From Candidatus Poribacteria bacterium (lineage in GTDB: Bacteria > Poribacteria > WGA-4E > WGA-3G): a DNA stretch of 64,000 nucleotides. Shown piece by piece: positions 1-8,951 of this stretch. The stretch covers positions 1 to 64,000 of the forward strand of contig JAJDUH010000028.1 in the NCBI GenBank assembly GCA_022826805.1, in the 5' to 3' direction. Within the stretch, counting starts at the first letter, position 1. The number at the start of each line of letters is the position of its first letter. The notes beneath the pieces were generated by a model. It saw only the letters and a list, made by a program, of their open reading frames with translations, was not told where the DNA came from and did no database searches. A program made the translations under genes and the position numbers.

Positions 1-149
1 AGAAAGCGTCTACAGTCTTCAGGGTTACCGACATAGATGTTTGAATACGCTTTGAGAAACGGGAAGAGGCTCTCCCAAGCCGCATCAGAAATCACGACAG
101 GCAGGTCTTGAGTTACGTCTATCTTTTGGGTTTTCATACGACATAGCAT
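1..149 (-). CDS. IS5-family transposase N-terminus, partial
   Basis: N-terminal part of the same transposase as at 47516 (DUF4096-like N-terminal domain of IS5-family transposases). It reads leftwards out of the window; about 49 codons are visible. Two in-frame ATG codons (at 149 and 137) could start it. The visible part has no stop, so this copy may be intact, unlike the copy near 48 kb. Function by family: cut-and-paste DDE transposase. Confidence 0.7.
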   Translation of the reverse strand, partial: MLCRMKTQKIDVTQDLPVVISDAAWESLFPFLKAYSNIYVGNPEDCRRF

Positions 150-198
150 ACCAAAACCTAATCATACTTTCAATAACTTTTACAATGTAAACACTACT
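1..198 (-). mobile_element. IS5-family insertion sequence, partial (cut by window edge)
   Basis: The reverse complement of this stretch is nearly identical to the left end of the IS at 47467-48334, including the terminal inverted repeat AAGTAGTGTTTACAT and the start of the transposase. The outer end of the element is at about 198, followed by TA, which fits the TA target duplication of the IS427/IS1031 type. The rest of the element lies left of the window, so it cannot be told whether this copy is complete. Confidence 0.85.
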
Positions 199-265
199 TA
201 CTTATGTATTCGTTTTACTATCGTTAGTCCTTTGTCTACGTTCAAATTAAAGTTGAATCCAGTTT

Positions 266-326
266 GTAGTAGGGCAATTCATTGCCCGTTGCCGACTTTC
301 GGATACGCGATAAACTGCCCTACTAC
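266..326. repeat. short inverted-repeat element (MITE-like)
   Basis: A 61-bp unit bounded by GTAGTAGGGCA and its exact inverse TGCCCTACTAC, with a second small GGGCAATT/ATTGCCC palindrome inside. It resembles a non-coding palindromic repeat. No mobility has been shown. Confidence 0.5.
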
Positions 327-425
327 GAATCTTTTCTTAAATTTAAAATAAATGAAGCATTAGTGTTTTATTAAGCTTGAGTTTGAGGGTTGTTTGCAAG
401 CGTTAAAAAATAAATTATCAAATAC

Positions 426-451
426 GTTGGGTTTCACGAGTTCAACCCAAC
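426..451. repeat. GTTGGGTT/AACCCAAC hairpin repeat
   Basis: Eight-base perfect stem (GTTGGGTT ... AACCCAAC) with a 10-base loop, followed by CTACTACG. A second piece of the same repeat, GTTCAACCCAACCTACGA, lies at about 40987, so this is a dispersed family. Confidence 0.5.
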
Positions 452-611
452 CTACTACGCTTAGTTTCAAAGTTGACGCAACATTAGGCTATGCTCGTAT
501 TGTGATCCGCGTCGTGGATAGAAACCACTCTTAACCACATCCGATGGGTTAAAATAGTAACAGATTTCAACGAAGAAATCAAGCCGAAACATCAAAAAAA
601 GGTCTATAATC

Positions 612-680
612 CTTCGCGATTCAGACAGTATTCAATCCGCGAAATCCGTGTCATCCGCGTAAATCCGCGATTCAGACAAC
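612..680. repeat. dispersed 'CCGCGATTCAGAC' repeat
   Basis: Two copies of CGCGATTCAGACA flank runs of AATCCGCG/ATCCGTG/ATCCGCGT. Inverted relatives (GTCTGAATCGCAGATTA and GTCTGAATCCCAGATTA) occur near 10099 and 10846. Non-coding dispersed repeat of unknown role. Confidence 0.45.
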
Positions 681-1418
681 CAACAACTTATAATAGAATT
701 CCTTCACCCAGAATCGTCATCTTTAGTATGAGTATCCGCGAGGACATTTTCAGTTTCGTCCCCAATCGCCCTGTGATCCGACTTTTTATCCTATCCACTG
801 TTTCCCTCCATTTCTATGAAAACTACTATATACCCAACAAACATTAGACGCATAATAAAACTTAATACAAGTTAAGTATAACACAAAAAAATATTAAATG
901 CAAACATTCTTCACATAGCAGGAAAGCACACCGATTCCCAACTCCCCGTGGTACAAACCACGTTATTGAGATCGCCATAAGACATATATCAATACGTTAT
1001 ATTTATTACAACAAAACAATAGTTTCACAGTAAATCCAAAAATCACTAATTTCACAGACAGGCGATAAAGCCATACCACGACTGGGTTTTCACAAGATTG
1101 GAGCGAGCTCCGACCTTTAAAATTTCACAGTAAACGTCAAAAAATAAAACGTTTCTCAAGAGCCTCTAAACCTACACTACACCTACGTTTCGCGAGGGTT
1201 ACAAAGATCATCCCCGAAATGCTTACTGTGAAATTCTCATCAGGCAGTTTGAAAATCAAATGGCACCCAAAAATTTAGACTTTCGTTTGAATAGCCCTCA
1301 GGGGCATTTATGGTGGATTATATAAATATGTAGACAGTTTTCGTACGGGTGTTTTTGCTTGGGTGTTTCCCCTAGGTCCCCCAACCCCCAACCCGAAATA
1401 CACCCCTATCGCGGTAGG

Positions 1419-1436
1419 CGAGGTTTCCTAACCTCG
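1419..1436. repeat. CGAGGTT/AACCTCG hairpin repeat
   Basis: Perfect 7-base stem with a 4-base loop. The same palindrome, with flanking CGGTAGG or GCCAGC, recurs near 37293, 50588 and 52838. It may form a hairpin in RNA read from either side. Confidence 0.5.
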
Positions 1437-1512
1437 CTGGCTTGAAAAAAAGGCGTAAAACCCGATAATTTCTTAAAACTATGGTAACCCTGAAAAATAA
1501 ACAGACACTATT

Positions 1513-1530
1513 CCCCCCTGATAAGGGGGG
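1513..1530. repeat. CCCCCC-TGATAA-GGGGGG palindrome
   Basis: Six C, six spacer bases, six G, followed by a second GGGGGG run. A strong hairpin sits about 120 bases before bioD. There is no T-run right after it, so it is not called a terminator. Confidence 0.4.
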
Positions 1531-1586
1531 TAAGGGGGGTTAATTTCTGTGCTATAATGTCTAATTAATTCTAAGGTTTACCATAA

Positions 1587-2345
<759 letters not shown>

Positions 2346-3740
2346 ATGGATACAGCGATTGTTCTCGCCGCAGGATTAGGACGTAAGGTCTGGCCATATG
2401 GGGAATTTCGGCAGAAATGCACGATCCCTGTTGCTAATACGCCGATCATCCGTCGACTCGTAGAGAGTTTGGTAGAAGCAGGATGTCAACGTGTTCTCGT
2501 TGTGGTGGGGCATCACGCGCAACAGGTGCGTGGTGCCCTCGCTGATCTGCCAAACGTCGTTTTTGTTACACAATCCACCCCAGATGGAACCGCAAGTGCG
2601 GTGTTGACGGCATCCGCGCATCTCGAAGACCAACCCTATCTCGTGGTTTACGGTGACATCGTAACACCCCCAGATAACCTCCGTAATTTTATCCAAGAAT
2701 TCTGTTCATCTCACGTAGAAGCGGCGGCACTCGTGCAACCGCTTGGGAACGAAGACGCAAGCGACTGGCTTTGTGCAGGTATCGGCACGGAAGCAGCAGA
2801 AGACGGAAGTGTCTCAATGCTTACCGGTATTGAAGGGCATCCGCGTGGTGGTTCGCATCGGCTCTGTGGTGTGTATGCCTTTCGTGGTAGCGCCACCCCC
2901 TATCTCTTAAGGAATCCTGGGGTTGTTACAAAAGTGCCTGTCGGTGGGATGCCGCCCCCTGAATCCGAAATCGCCCAGTCTTTGCAACTTATGATTGACG
3001 AAGGAAAGACTGTGTTAGCAGTCCAGACGATGGAGTTCCTTATCGACGTTGACAAGCCGTGGCACGTCCTGGAAGCAAACCATCGATTGGTTGATTACCT
3101 TGCGAAACAGGTCACGGAGGATCAGGTTGCGGCGGGCGCGAAGATTTCAGATGCAGCGGAGCTTAATGGACACGTGGTTTTAGGGAAAAACTCTGTGATT
3201 GGGCCTCGCGTTGTTATTAACGGCACACTCATTGCCGGTGCGAATAATAACATTACAAACGGTGCCATTTTACACGGAAATATCTTCGTTGGCGATCAGT
3301 GCAGGATTAGCGATTATTGTGATGTCGGGAGTAGCACTATTGGCAATCGGTGTATTATTGGTCACGGCGCCGAGATGTCAGGCGTCCTGTTTGATAAGGT
3401 TTATCTCTACCACTATTGCGAGATGTCAGGGGTTTTCGGATGCGCTACGGACATCGGTGCAGCCACGGTGTGTGGCACACTCCGATTCGACGATGGTGAT
3501 ACCCGAATGCGGGTGGAGGGACGTTCCGAGGTGCCGCCTTATGGTTCAAACTCGACCTATATGGGGGACTATTGCCGGACGGGTGTGAACGCGATTATTA
3601 TGCCGGGCAGGCGCATTGGTTCTTACAGTGTTGTTGGACCGGGTGTTATTTTATACGATGATGTTCCGAGCAAAACGATGATAATGGCGAAACAGGAGTT
3701 GATTACGAAGCCTTGGGGACCCGAGCGTTACGGTTGGTAG
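2346..3740 (+). CDS. GlmU-like sugar nucleotidyltransferase with left-handed beta-helix
   Basis: The N-terminal half (about 1-240) is an NTP_transferase fold: LAAGLGRK opens the nucleotide-binding loop, the lysine of RQK stands where the family has PK, and VVYGDI carries the metal-binding Asp. The C-terminal half (about 270-450) has hexapeptide repeats typical of a left-handed beta-helix. The arrangement matches bifunctional GlmU or sugar-1-phosphate nucleotidyltransferases that make UDP- or dTDP-sugars for envelope glycans. The LAAGxGTRM signature is altered (LAAGLGRKVWP), so the exact substrate is uncertain and glmU is not assigned. It abuts bioD with no gap, suggesting translational coupling; the pairing has no evident pathway logic. 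Confidence 0.8.
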   Translation: MDTAIVLAAGLGRKVWPYGEFRQKCTIPVANTPIIRRLVESLVEAGCQRVLVVVGHHAQQVRGALADLPNVVFVTQSTPDGTASAVLTASAHLEDQPYLVVYGDIVTPPDNLRNFIQEFCSSHVEAAALVQPLGNEDASDWLCAGIGTEAAEDGSVSMLTGIEGHPRGGSHRLCGVYAFRGSATPYLLRNPGVVTKVPVGGMPPPESEIAQSLQLMIDEGKTVLAVQTMEFLIDVDKPWHVLEANHRLVDYLAKQVTEDQVAAGAKISDAAELNGHVVLGKNSVIGPRVVINGTLIAGANNNITNGAILHGNIFVGDQCRISDYCDVGSSTIGNRCIIGHGAEMSGVLFDKVYLYHYCEMSGVFGCATDIGAATVCGTLRFDDGDTRMRVEGRSEVPPYGSNSTYMGDYCRTGVNAIIMPGRRIGSYSVVGPGVILYDDVPSKTMIMAKQELITKPWGPERYGW

Positions 3741-3743
3741 GAG

Positions 3744-3780
3744 AGTTGTGAGTTGTCGGTTGTGAGTTAAGAGCTGTGAT
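3744..3780. repeat. heptanucleotide (GTTGTGA-like) short tandem repeat
   Basis: Runs of seven-base units (GTTGTGA, GTTGTCG, GTTGTGA, GTTAAGA) follow the stop of the nucleotidyltransferase gene. Similar heptamer tracts occur after other genes in this window (near 13951, 21371 and 35210). They resemble the short tandemly repeated repetitive sequences described in cyanobacteria. Confidence 0.45.
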
Positions 3781-3900
3781 TTGGAAATCCTTCTTACAAT
3801 AATCCAGGTTGCTACTTTGAAATAAAGGTAAGTATTTTTATTGCGTTTTTAGTCTTCTTCAGATTACTCTTAGCGTTTGCGGATACAAGAAGCTGTTGCA

Positions 3901-3977
3901 CAAGCCCCAGCGGGGCGACAGGCGTATAGAAACACGGATGAAATAAGCATCAAGCCCCAGCGGGGCGACAGGTGTAT
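3901..3977. repeat. pair of GCCCCAGCGGGGC hairpin repeats
   Basis: Two copies, 50 bases apart, of a unit of about 27 bases with the palindrome GCCCCAGCGGGGC followed by GACAGGYGTAT. They differ at one base. They lie between two convergent genes, where they could serve as RNA hairpins. Two copies are too few for a CRISPR array. Confidence 0.55.
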
Positions 3978-3979
3978 TC

Positions 3980-4393
3980 CTACTGGGAGAGGAGTTCCTT
4001 GAGCAGATTTGTGAGTTCATCGTTGCCAGCGGCGAGTTCAAAGGCGCGTTTGATCTTATCTTCACGGTCAGTCTGAGGCTCAGTTTGTTCAGTTTCTGTC
4101 TCGGTTTGTGATGCCGCATTCGGATCCCAGAGCAGCTCAATTTCCTTTGGGTTAAGCCGGTCATAGGTTACTTTGGCGAGTGCAAAAGGATAGTTTTCAG
4201 GAATGATGACGATCCAGTCGATCGTTTCACCACGCGGGGAATATTGTCTATCAACAGTTAGTTTCGATTCCTGATGGGGTACATTTTTTTTTATCCACTG
4301 TTTGCGACCAAGGGTGTCTGTTTCAAAATGGCCGACTTCTAACCAATTGCGTCCTGCCCCATTCGGTTTGGTGGTAATTTCAATGCGGTGCAT
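3980..4393 (-). CDS. hypothetical protein, 137 residues
   Basis: Not recognised. The start was chosen at an ATG preceded by GGAGAAAAGTGGAC, a good ribosome-binding site; a longer frame begins at 4423. The first 90 residues hold alternating strands with many aromatic and charged residues. Then comes an acidic, Thr/Glu/Gln-rich linker (about 95-115), then a short amphipathic helix ending in LLKELLSQ. No signal peptide or membrane segment. It stands alone, convergent with the nucleotidyltransferase gene. Confidence 0.55.
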   Translation of the reverse strand: MHRIEITTKPNGAGRNWLEVGHFETDTLGRKQWIKKNVPHQESKLTVDRQYSPRGETIDWIVIIPENYPFALAKVTYDRLNPKEIELLWDPNAASQTETETEQTEPQTDREDKIKRAFELAAGNDELTNLLKELLSQ

Positions 4394-4920
4394 GTCCACT
4401 TTTCTCCGTTTTGAGAATTCCAAGCGTCAGATATACGAATTTCACTACAGACATTTTAACACCTCTTGTGAAAAAAGTCAAGTCTTGGAGTTGTGAGTTA
4501 CAGGGTCATTTAGTTTTCCAAAATTTTAGGGGATCCATTTCTCAGAACTCCACTGTAGGAGGGATTTGGAAGGTTCTTCTACAAAAATTGTTAGATTCAT
4601 TGACAATATTCACAGAATGATACATTTTTTGGAAAAAATTAGCCATCTTTTGTTGATTTAACTTGATTAATGTAGGTGGGACGTGATAGAATAGAATATA
4701 TCGGTGTGTGAATTCAGGAAAAACATGGTTACACGGCACTGCTTTTTTGTGATTTTCGCGATTAACTCGCCCTCCATTCAGGCATAACTTAGATAAAGTA
4801 AAGATAAATTTGCTTTTTTTTTCAAAAAACGGTATAATATTTAAAGGAATTTGTATTTTCTGCCGAATGATGCGCCAGCATTAGCACTTTGTTTAGCCAA
4901 CCCGAAGGGAAAATATCAAT
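4394..4920. other. gene-free stretch upstream of the LarA-like gene
   Basis: No coding frame is supported. It holds a dispersed repeat (4507-4567) also present near 42865, and an AT-rich region from 4600 to 4870 that probably carries the promoters of the two divergent genes. No individual promoter could be fixed with confidence. Confidence 0.5.
4507..4567. repeat. dispersed intergenic repeat, copy 1
   Basis: About 61 bases starting CATTTAG and ending TGTAGGAGGGATTT. It aligns end to end with 42865-42927, sharing the blocks AAATTTTAGG and GTAGGAGGGATTT. Both copies are intergenic and on the same strand. Confidence 0.55.
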
Positions 4921-6201
4921 ATGCAAGTGGAAATGAGATATGGTACCGGAACACTACCCATCGAAATTCCGGATAGGAATGTTGTCAAGATTCTCGAAAT
5001 TTCGGATAGCATTCCACTGCCGGATGAAGATGGCGCGGTTCGGGAGGCAATTGCGGCACCTATCGCCTCATCGCCTTTGGCTGAACTCGCCAACGGACGT
5101 GAATCGGCGTGTATCGTAATCTCTGATATCACCCGGCCCGTGCCAAACAAAGTCATCCTCCCACCAATGTTGGAAACCCTTGAAGCGAGCGGCATCCCAC
5201 GCGAGAAAATTACGATCCTCATTGCGACAGGCATCCACCGTCCCAACAACGCTGAAGAACTCGAAATAATGGTTGGACGCGATATTATGGAGACGTACCG
5301 GATTGTCAATCATTTTTCTCAGAAACCAGAGACCCACACATACTTAGGCGAAACACAAAACGGCACCCCAGTTTACATCAATAAAACTTATCTCGACTCG
5401 GATCTGAAAGTTATCACCGGATTGATTGAACCGCACTTAATGGCTGGCTATTCTGGTGGCAGGAAAGCGATTTGCCCAGGAATCGCCGCTGTTGAGACGA
5501 TGAAGGTGATGCACGGACCGGAACTGATGGAACATCCAAAGTCGGCTGTCGGCATCTTGGAAGGCAATCCGTTTCACATAGAAGCGACGGAAATTGCGCT
5601 AATGGCAGGTGTTGACTTTAATCTGAACGTTGCGATCGACAAAGAACGTCGGATCACGGGTGTTTTTGCAGGCGACATGGTTGAATCTCATCGTATCGGT
5701 GCCGAGTTTGTTGAGCAACAGGCAAAGGTTACATTACCCGCGCCTGCCGATGCTGTTGTCGTATCGAGTGCTGGCTATCCTTTAGATGCAACATTTTACC
5801 AAGCCGTCAAAGGATTGCTCACGGCTGTTGAGATTGTGAAGCAAGGCGGCAGTATCTTGCTTGTCGCAGCGTGCAGTGAGGGTATCGGCAGCAAGCCATT
5901 TACAGATTTAATCTTCAAAACTGACGATTTAACTGCGTTTGTGCAAGGACTTTATAACCCAGCGAACTTCGTCATTGATCAGTGGCAACTTGAAGAGTTA
6001 GCGAAGGTTGCTCGGAAAGCAGATATCTATTTTTATACCGACGGAATACCGTATCATCAGCGAGCAAAACTCTTTGTGCACCCGTTGAAGCACGCACAGG
6101 AAGGCATTACAGAAATTCTGAACCAATATGGGGAAGATGCGCAAATTGCGGTAATTCCTGAAGGTCCCTATGTCTTAGCGCAGCTAGAAGCGGCTGAATA
6201 G
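4921..6201 (+). CDS. larA: LarA-type nickel-pincer-dependent racemase/epimerase (DUF2088)
   Basis: LarA racemizes lactate using a nickel-pincer NAD-derived cofactor; relatives act on other 2-hydroxy acids. Visible family marks: DITRP (69-73), GIHRP with His106, EPHLMAGYSGGRK with His172 and Lys182, and MHGP with His198. These fit the catalytic and cofactor-binding His/Lys set of LarA. Length of 426 residues is normal. No larB, larC or larE (cofactor synthesis) is in the window, so the cofactor must be made elsewhere or the substrate may differ. The family call is secure; lactate as substrate is inference. No clear Shine-Dalgarno precedes the ATG. Confidence 0.85.
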   Translation: MQVEMRYGTGTLPIEIPDRNVVKILEISDSIPLPDEDGAVREAIAAPIASSPLAELANGRESACIVISDITRPVPNKVILPPMLETLEASGIPREKITILIATGIHRPNNAEELEIMVGRDIMETYRIVNHFSQKPETHTYLGETQNGTPVYINKTYLDSDLKVITGLIEPHLMAGYSGGRKAICPGIAAVETMKVMHGPELMEHPKSAVGILEGNPFHIEATEIALMAGVDFNLNVAIDKERRITGVFAGDMVESHRIGAEFVEQQAKVTLPAPADAVVVSSAGYPLDATFYQAVKGLLTAVEIVKQGGSILLVAACSEGIGSKPFTDLIFKTDDLTAFVQGLYNPANFVIDQWQLEELAKVARKADIYFYTDGIPYHQRAKLFVHPLKHAQEGITEILNQYGEDAQIAVIPEGPYVLAQLEAAE

Positions 6202-6275
6202 CAAACCACGATCAAAAGATCATGTCTACCGAGGCAATATCCTCAATAACGTTGAATTGAGATTCAAGTATCAAA

Positions 6276-6950
6276 ATGGCAAATTCAACTGTAGCACTCA
6301 GGGCATACAGAGATGGTTTGCATTTAATCATCAAACCCCATCTGTCTATAGCGGACATCGAAGAAGCCATCCAAGAGGCGATTTCTCGGATGAATCGTCC
6401 TTTAACGGGGGCATCTGTGCAAATTGACTTCAAGGGTCCAGACTTACAAGAAGAGGAGATAGCGCAGCTAAGATCAAAACTTAAAGAATCCTACAATTTG
6501 ATAGTGCGAGGGGTCATAGTATCTGATGAGCCCGCGCCACAGCCTATTGCTGCTGCACCGACGACACATATTATATCGCAAGCCGTGAATACCCAGCCGG
6601 ACACCCGCGATAGCGAACCTTCTCGGATTGTCCCATACACAATTCGGTCAGGACAAACGGAAGATTTCCCACAAGGCAGCCTGATTATCTATGGGGATGT
6701 CAATTCAGGTGCTGAAGTGAAAGCCGGTGGTGATATTGTTATTTTGGGTGCGTTACGAGGTAATGCGCACGCCGGGATAAACGGCAGACTTTCATCCGTC
6801 GTTATTGCTATGGATTTGGTGCCATTGCAGCTTCAGATTGGTAACTATATGAATCGTCTACCCATTGGTCAAAAGTCCCGAGGCTATCCAGAAATTGCGC
6901 GCATCGGGGTGGAAGATGTGATTATTGTCGAAAAATTTGTTAAGTTTTAA
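6276..6950 (+). CDS. minC: septum site-determining protein MinC
   Basis: MinC inhibits FtsZ polymerization away from midcell and is positioned by MinD. The C-terminal domain (about 125-224) shows the glycine-rich beta-helix of MinC, with GSLIIYGDVNSGAEVKAGGD and GALRGNAHAG. The N-terminal domain (1-90) is less conserved, as usual, and a Pro/Ala-rich linker (about 93-120) lies between. Length of 224 residues is typical. It is first in a minCDE operon, with minD 16 bases after its stop. Confidence 0.92.
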   Translation: MANSTVALRAYRDGLHLIIKPHLSIADIEEAIQEAISRMNRPLTGASVQIDFKGPDLQEEEIAQLRSKLKESYNLIVRGVIVSDEPAPQPIAAAPTTHIISQAVNTQPDTRDSEPSRIVPYTIRSGQTEDFPQGSLIIYGDVNSGAEVKAGGDIVILGALRGNAHAGINGRLSSVVIAMDLVPLQLQIGNYMNRLPIGQKSRGYPEIARIGVEDVIIVEKFVKF

Positions 6951-6966
6951 CATAGGAGGTTCCGGT

Positions 6967-7761
6967 ATGGGAAAAGTGATCGTAGTAACATCAGGAAAGG
7001 GAGGTGTCGGCAAAACGACATCTACAGCGAATTTAGGGACAGCCCTTGCCCTCCTGGGTAAGACGGTCGTACTCGTTGATGCAGATGTCGGGCTTCGGAA
7101 TCTCGATATTGTCCTGGGACTTGAGAGCCGGATCGTTTATACCTCAATGGACGTTATCGATAAGCAGTGCGAACTTCCTAAAGCACTGGTTAGAGATCGA
7201 AGAGTTGACGGTCTTACGCTTCTGGCAGCCTCACAGAAAAACAACAAAGATGATATTCAACCGGCGCAGATGAAAGCGATTTGCGATAAGTTGCGATCTA
7301 CGCATGATTTTGTCTTAGTTGATTCGCCTGCTGGTATTGAGCGGGGTTTTAGTAACGCTTCAGCGGGTGCAGACGAGGCAATCATTGTTACAACGCCAGA
7401 TGTCTCTGCTATTCGGGATGCCGACCGAATTATCGGGTTATTGCAACATGCAAGAATCGAACCGATCAATCTCGTTTTAAATCGATTCTCCTCGGAGCTT
7501 GTTGGGAATGGTAGTATGATGAACCAAGAAGATGTTATAGATATTCTCAACATCGACCTTTTAGGCATTGTCCCAGAAGATGTAGGCGTAATCACCTCGA
7601 CAAATCGCGGGATACCGCTTGTCTATGAAGAAAATTCCGCGGGTGCCCAGGCATATATGCGTATTGCACGACGGATGACGGGCCAACAAATCCCGATCCC
7701 AGACCTAGTACAGAGGGGTCTGTTCACCAGTATCGTGAATTGGTTCACCAGAAATAGTTAA
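6967..7761 (+). CDS. minD: septum site-determining ATPase MinD
   Basis: Membrane-bound Walker-type ATPase that recruits MinC and is released by MinE. The start is set by AGGAGGTTCCGGT just before ATG; a longer frame exists but lacks that support. The deviant Walker A SGKGGVGKTT (residues 10-19), LVDADVGLRNLD (switch/Walker A' region) and LVDSPAG (Walker B) are visible. The last 20 residues could form the amphipathic membrane-targeting helix (FTSIVNWFTR). 264 residues, normal for MinD. Confidence 0.95.
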   Translation: MGKVIVVTSGKGGVGKTTSTANLGTALALLGKTVVLVDADVGLRNLDIVLGLESRIVYTSMDVIDKQCELPKALVRDRRVDGLTLLAASQKNNKDDIQPAQMKAICDKLRSTHDFVLVDSPAGIERGFSNASAGADEAIIVTTPDVSAIRDADRIIGLLQHARIEPINLVLNRFSSELVGNGSMMNQEDVIDILNIDLLGIVPEDVGVITSTNRGIPLVYEENSAGAQAYMRIARRMTGQQIPIPDLVQRGLFTSIVNWFTRNS

Positions 7762-7772
7762 GGAGTCAGCAT

Positions 7773-8045
7773 ATGAGTATAAGCATCAGACGGCTATTCG
7801 GGCGCAAACCGAAATCAAGTAGTATTGCGAAACAGCGCCTGCAGCTTGTCATTACACAAGATAGGTTCGATGTTGATGACCGCGTCAACACAAGGTTACT
7901 TCATGAATTGACAGAAGTATTAGCGAAATACTTTGAATTTTCGATGAATTCTGTCCAGATGTCGCTGAAACAGGAAGGTAACTCTTACGTACTCGTCGCC
8001 GATTTCCCTTATAAGAATGCCCACGACGTAAGTACCAATAAATAA
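7773..8045 (+). CDS. minE: cell division topological specificity factor MinE
   Basis: MinE stimulates MinD ATPase and drives pole-to-pole oscillation or ring formation. 90 residues, the usual size. The N-terminal amphipathic stretch ISIRRLFGRK suits membrane contact. The following AKQRLQLVITQDR is the MinD-binding segment, with the typical AKxRLQ(L/I) pattern. The start has AAGGAGTCAGCAT before it. Last gene of minCDE, 11 bases after minD. Confidence 0.92.
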   Translation: MSISIRRLFGRKPKSSSIAKQRLQLVITQDRFDVDDRVNTRLLHELTEVLAKYFEFSMNSVQMSLKQEGNSYVLVADFPYKNAHDVSTNK

Positions 8046-8112
8046 CTAACTGCTTGGAAAATTCTTGCGTTTAAGCAGCGCGTTCCGAGGAAATTGCGAT
8101 CATTTCACTATA

Positions 8113-8928
8113 TCAGAGAATTAATTCCCAGATAGCTTTTGCGACTCCATTATCGTCATTCGTCCCTGTGATATAATCCGCACAGGCACGAATCGGTGGG
8201 ACTCCGTTTGCCATCGCTATGCCGAAACCGGCAGTTTTAAGTAAGCTTTCGTCATTGTAACTATCCCCAAAGGCAACAACAGTATCTATCGGTATGTCAA
8301 AACGATTCGCCAAAGCTGATAAAGCGCGTCCCTTCGTAACCTCTGGATTCATAAATTCAATATATTCTGGTTGGGTCTGCGTGACGTAAAGTTTTTCTGC
8401 ATAATCGGTTTGAAAATCGTTTAAGAGCCGGGGTAATTCTTCGGATGTGTGAATAATAAGCATTTTCGTGGGTGTCTCACCAGCCAACTCACGTAAGTTT
8501 CCAACCGGTGTCGCTGGAACGCCAGTCCGCTCCTCATAAAGATCACTCCAAGCATTCCGTTCGGCCACATAGAGTTCATCGTTCAGACAGAAATTGAGAT
8601 GAAGTCTCCGTTGATTACACGCGTCAACAATTGCCATGGCGCAATCAGCTGGAACGGGGATGTGATGATAGACTTCACCACTTGTGGCATGTCGGACCAT
8701 TCCACCGTTATACGAAATAATAGGATTTTCTAAACCAATTTCGTCGCTGATGGGTTGGATAGATCGGTGCATCCTTCCAGATACTAAAACAACCAGAATG
8801 TCGTTTGCTGCGAGTGCCCGAAGTGCCTCACAGTTTTTTGGCGGTAGTGCGTGTTCGCTGTTCAGCAGCGTACCATCTAAGTCAAAGGCAGCTAAGCGAC
8901 ACGGGATTTTAGTGCTTTTACTTTCCAT
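8113..8928 (-). CDS. HAD-superfamily (Cof-type) phosphatase
   Basis: Haloacid-dehalogenase-like hydrolase of the Cof/IIB type, typically acting on sugar phosphates or similar small phosphoesters. DLDGT near residue 16 gives the nucleophile and acid/base Asp pair. LVSGR is motif II, and a C-terminal AFGDSYNDESLL gives motif IV metal ligands. The ATG at 8928 is preceded by GAGAGGAAAAAAGAA; an upstream ATG at 8955 overlaps the previous gene by four bases (ATGA) and would add nine residues. Either start gives coupling to the ABC ATPase gene, so a sugar-phosphate role is plausible but is inference. Confidence 0.82.
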   Translation of the reverse strand: MESKSTKIPCRLAAFDLDGTLLNSEHALPPKNCEALRALAANDILVVLVSGRMHRSIQPISDEIGLENPIISYNGGMVRHATSGEVYHHIPVPADCAMAIVDACNQRRLHLNFCLNDELYVAERNAWSDLYEERTGVPATPVGNLRELAGETPTKMLIIHTSEELPRLLNDFQTDYAEKLYVTQTQPEYIEFMNPEVTKGRALSALANRFDIPIDTVVAFGDSYNDESLLKTAGFGIAMANGVPPIRACADYITGTNDDNGVAKAIWELIL

Positions 8929-8951
8929 TTCTTTTTTCCTCTCATTAGAAA

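Larger units (their letters stand above)
200..1586. other. gene-free, repeat-rich intergenic region
   Basis: About 1.4 kb with no convincing coding frame on either strand. It holds several short palindromic repeats of kinds that recur elsewhere in the window, plus three copies of a TTTCACAGTAA-like motif (near 1022, 1125 and, inverted, 1224). It is AT-rich in 780-1060. It looks like an intergenic sink for small mobile or palindromic repeats beside an insertion sequence. No RNA gene was recognised in it. Confidence 0.6.

Noticed and set aside
3901..3977. Possible mini-CRISPR (two repeats, short spacer)
   Set aside because: Only two copies, strongly palindromic repeat, and no cas genes anywhere in the window.
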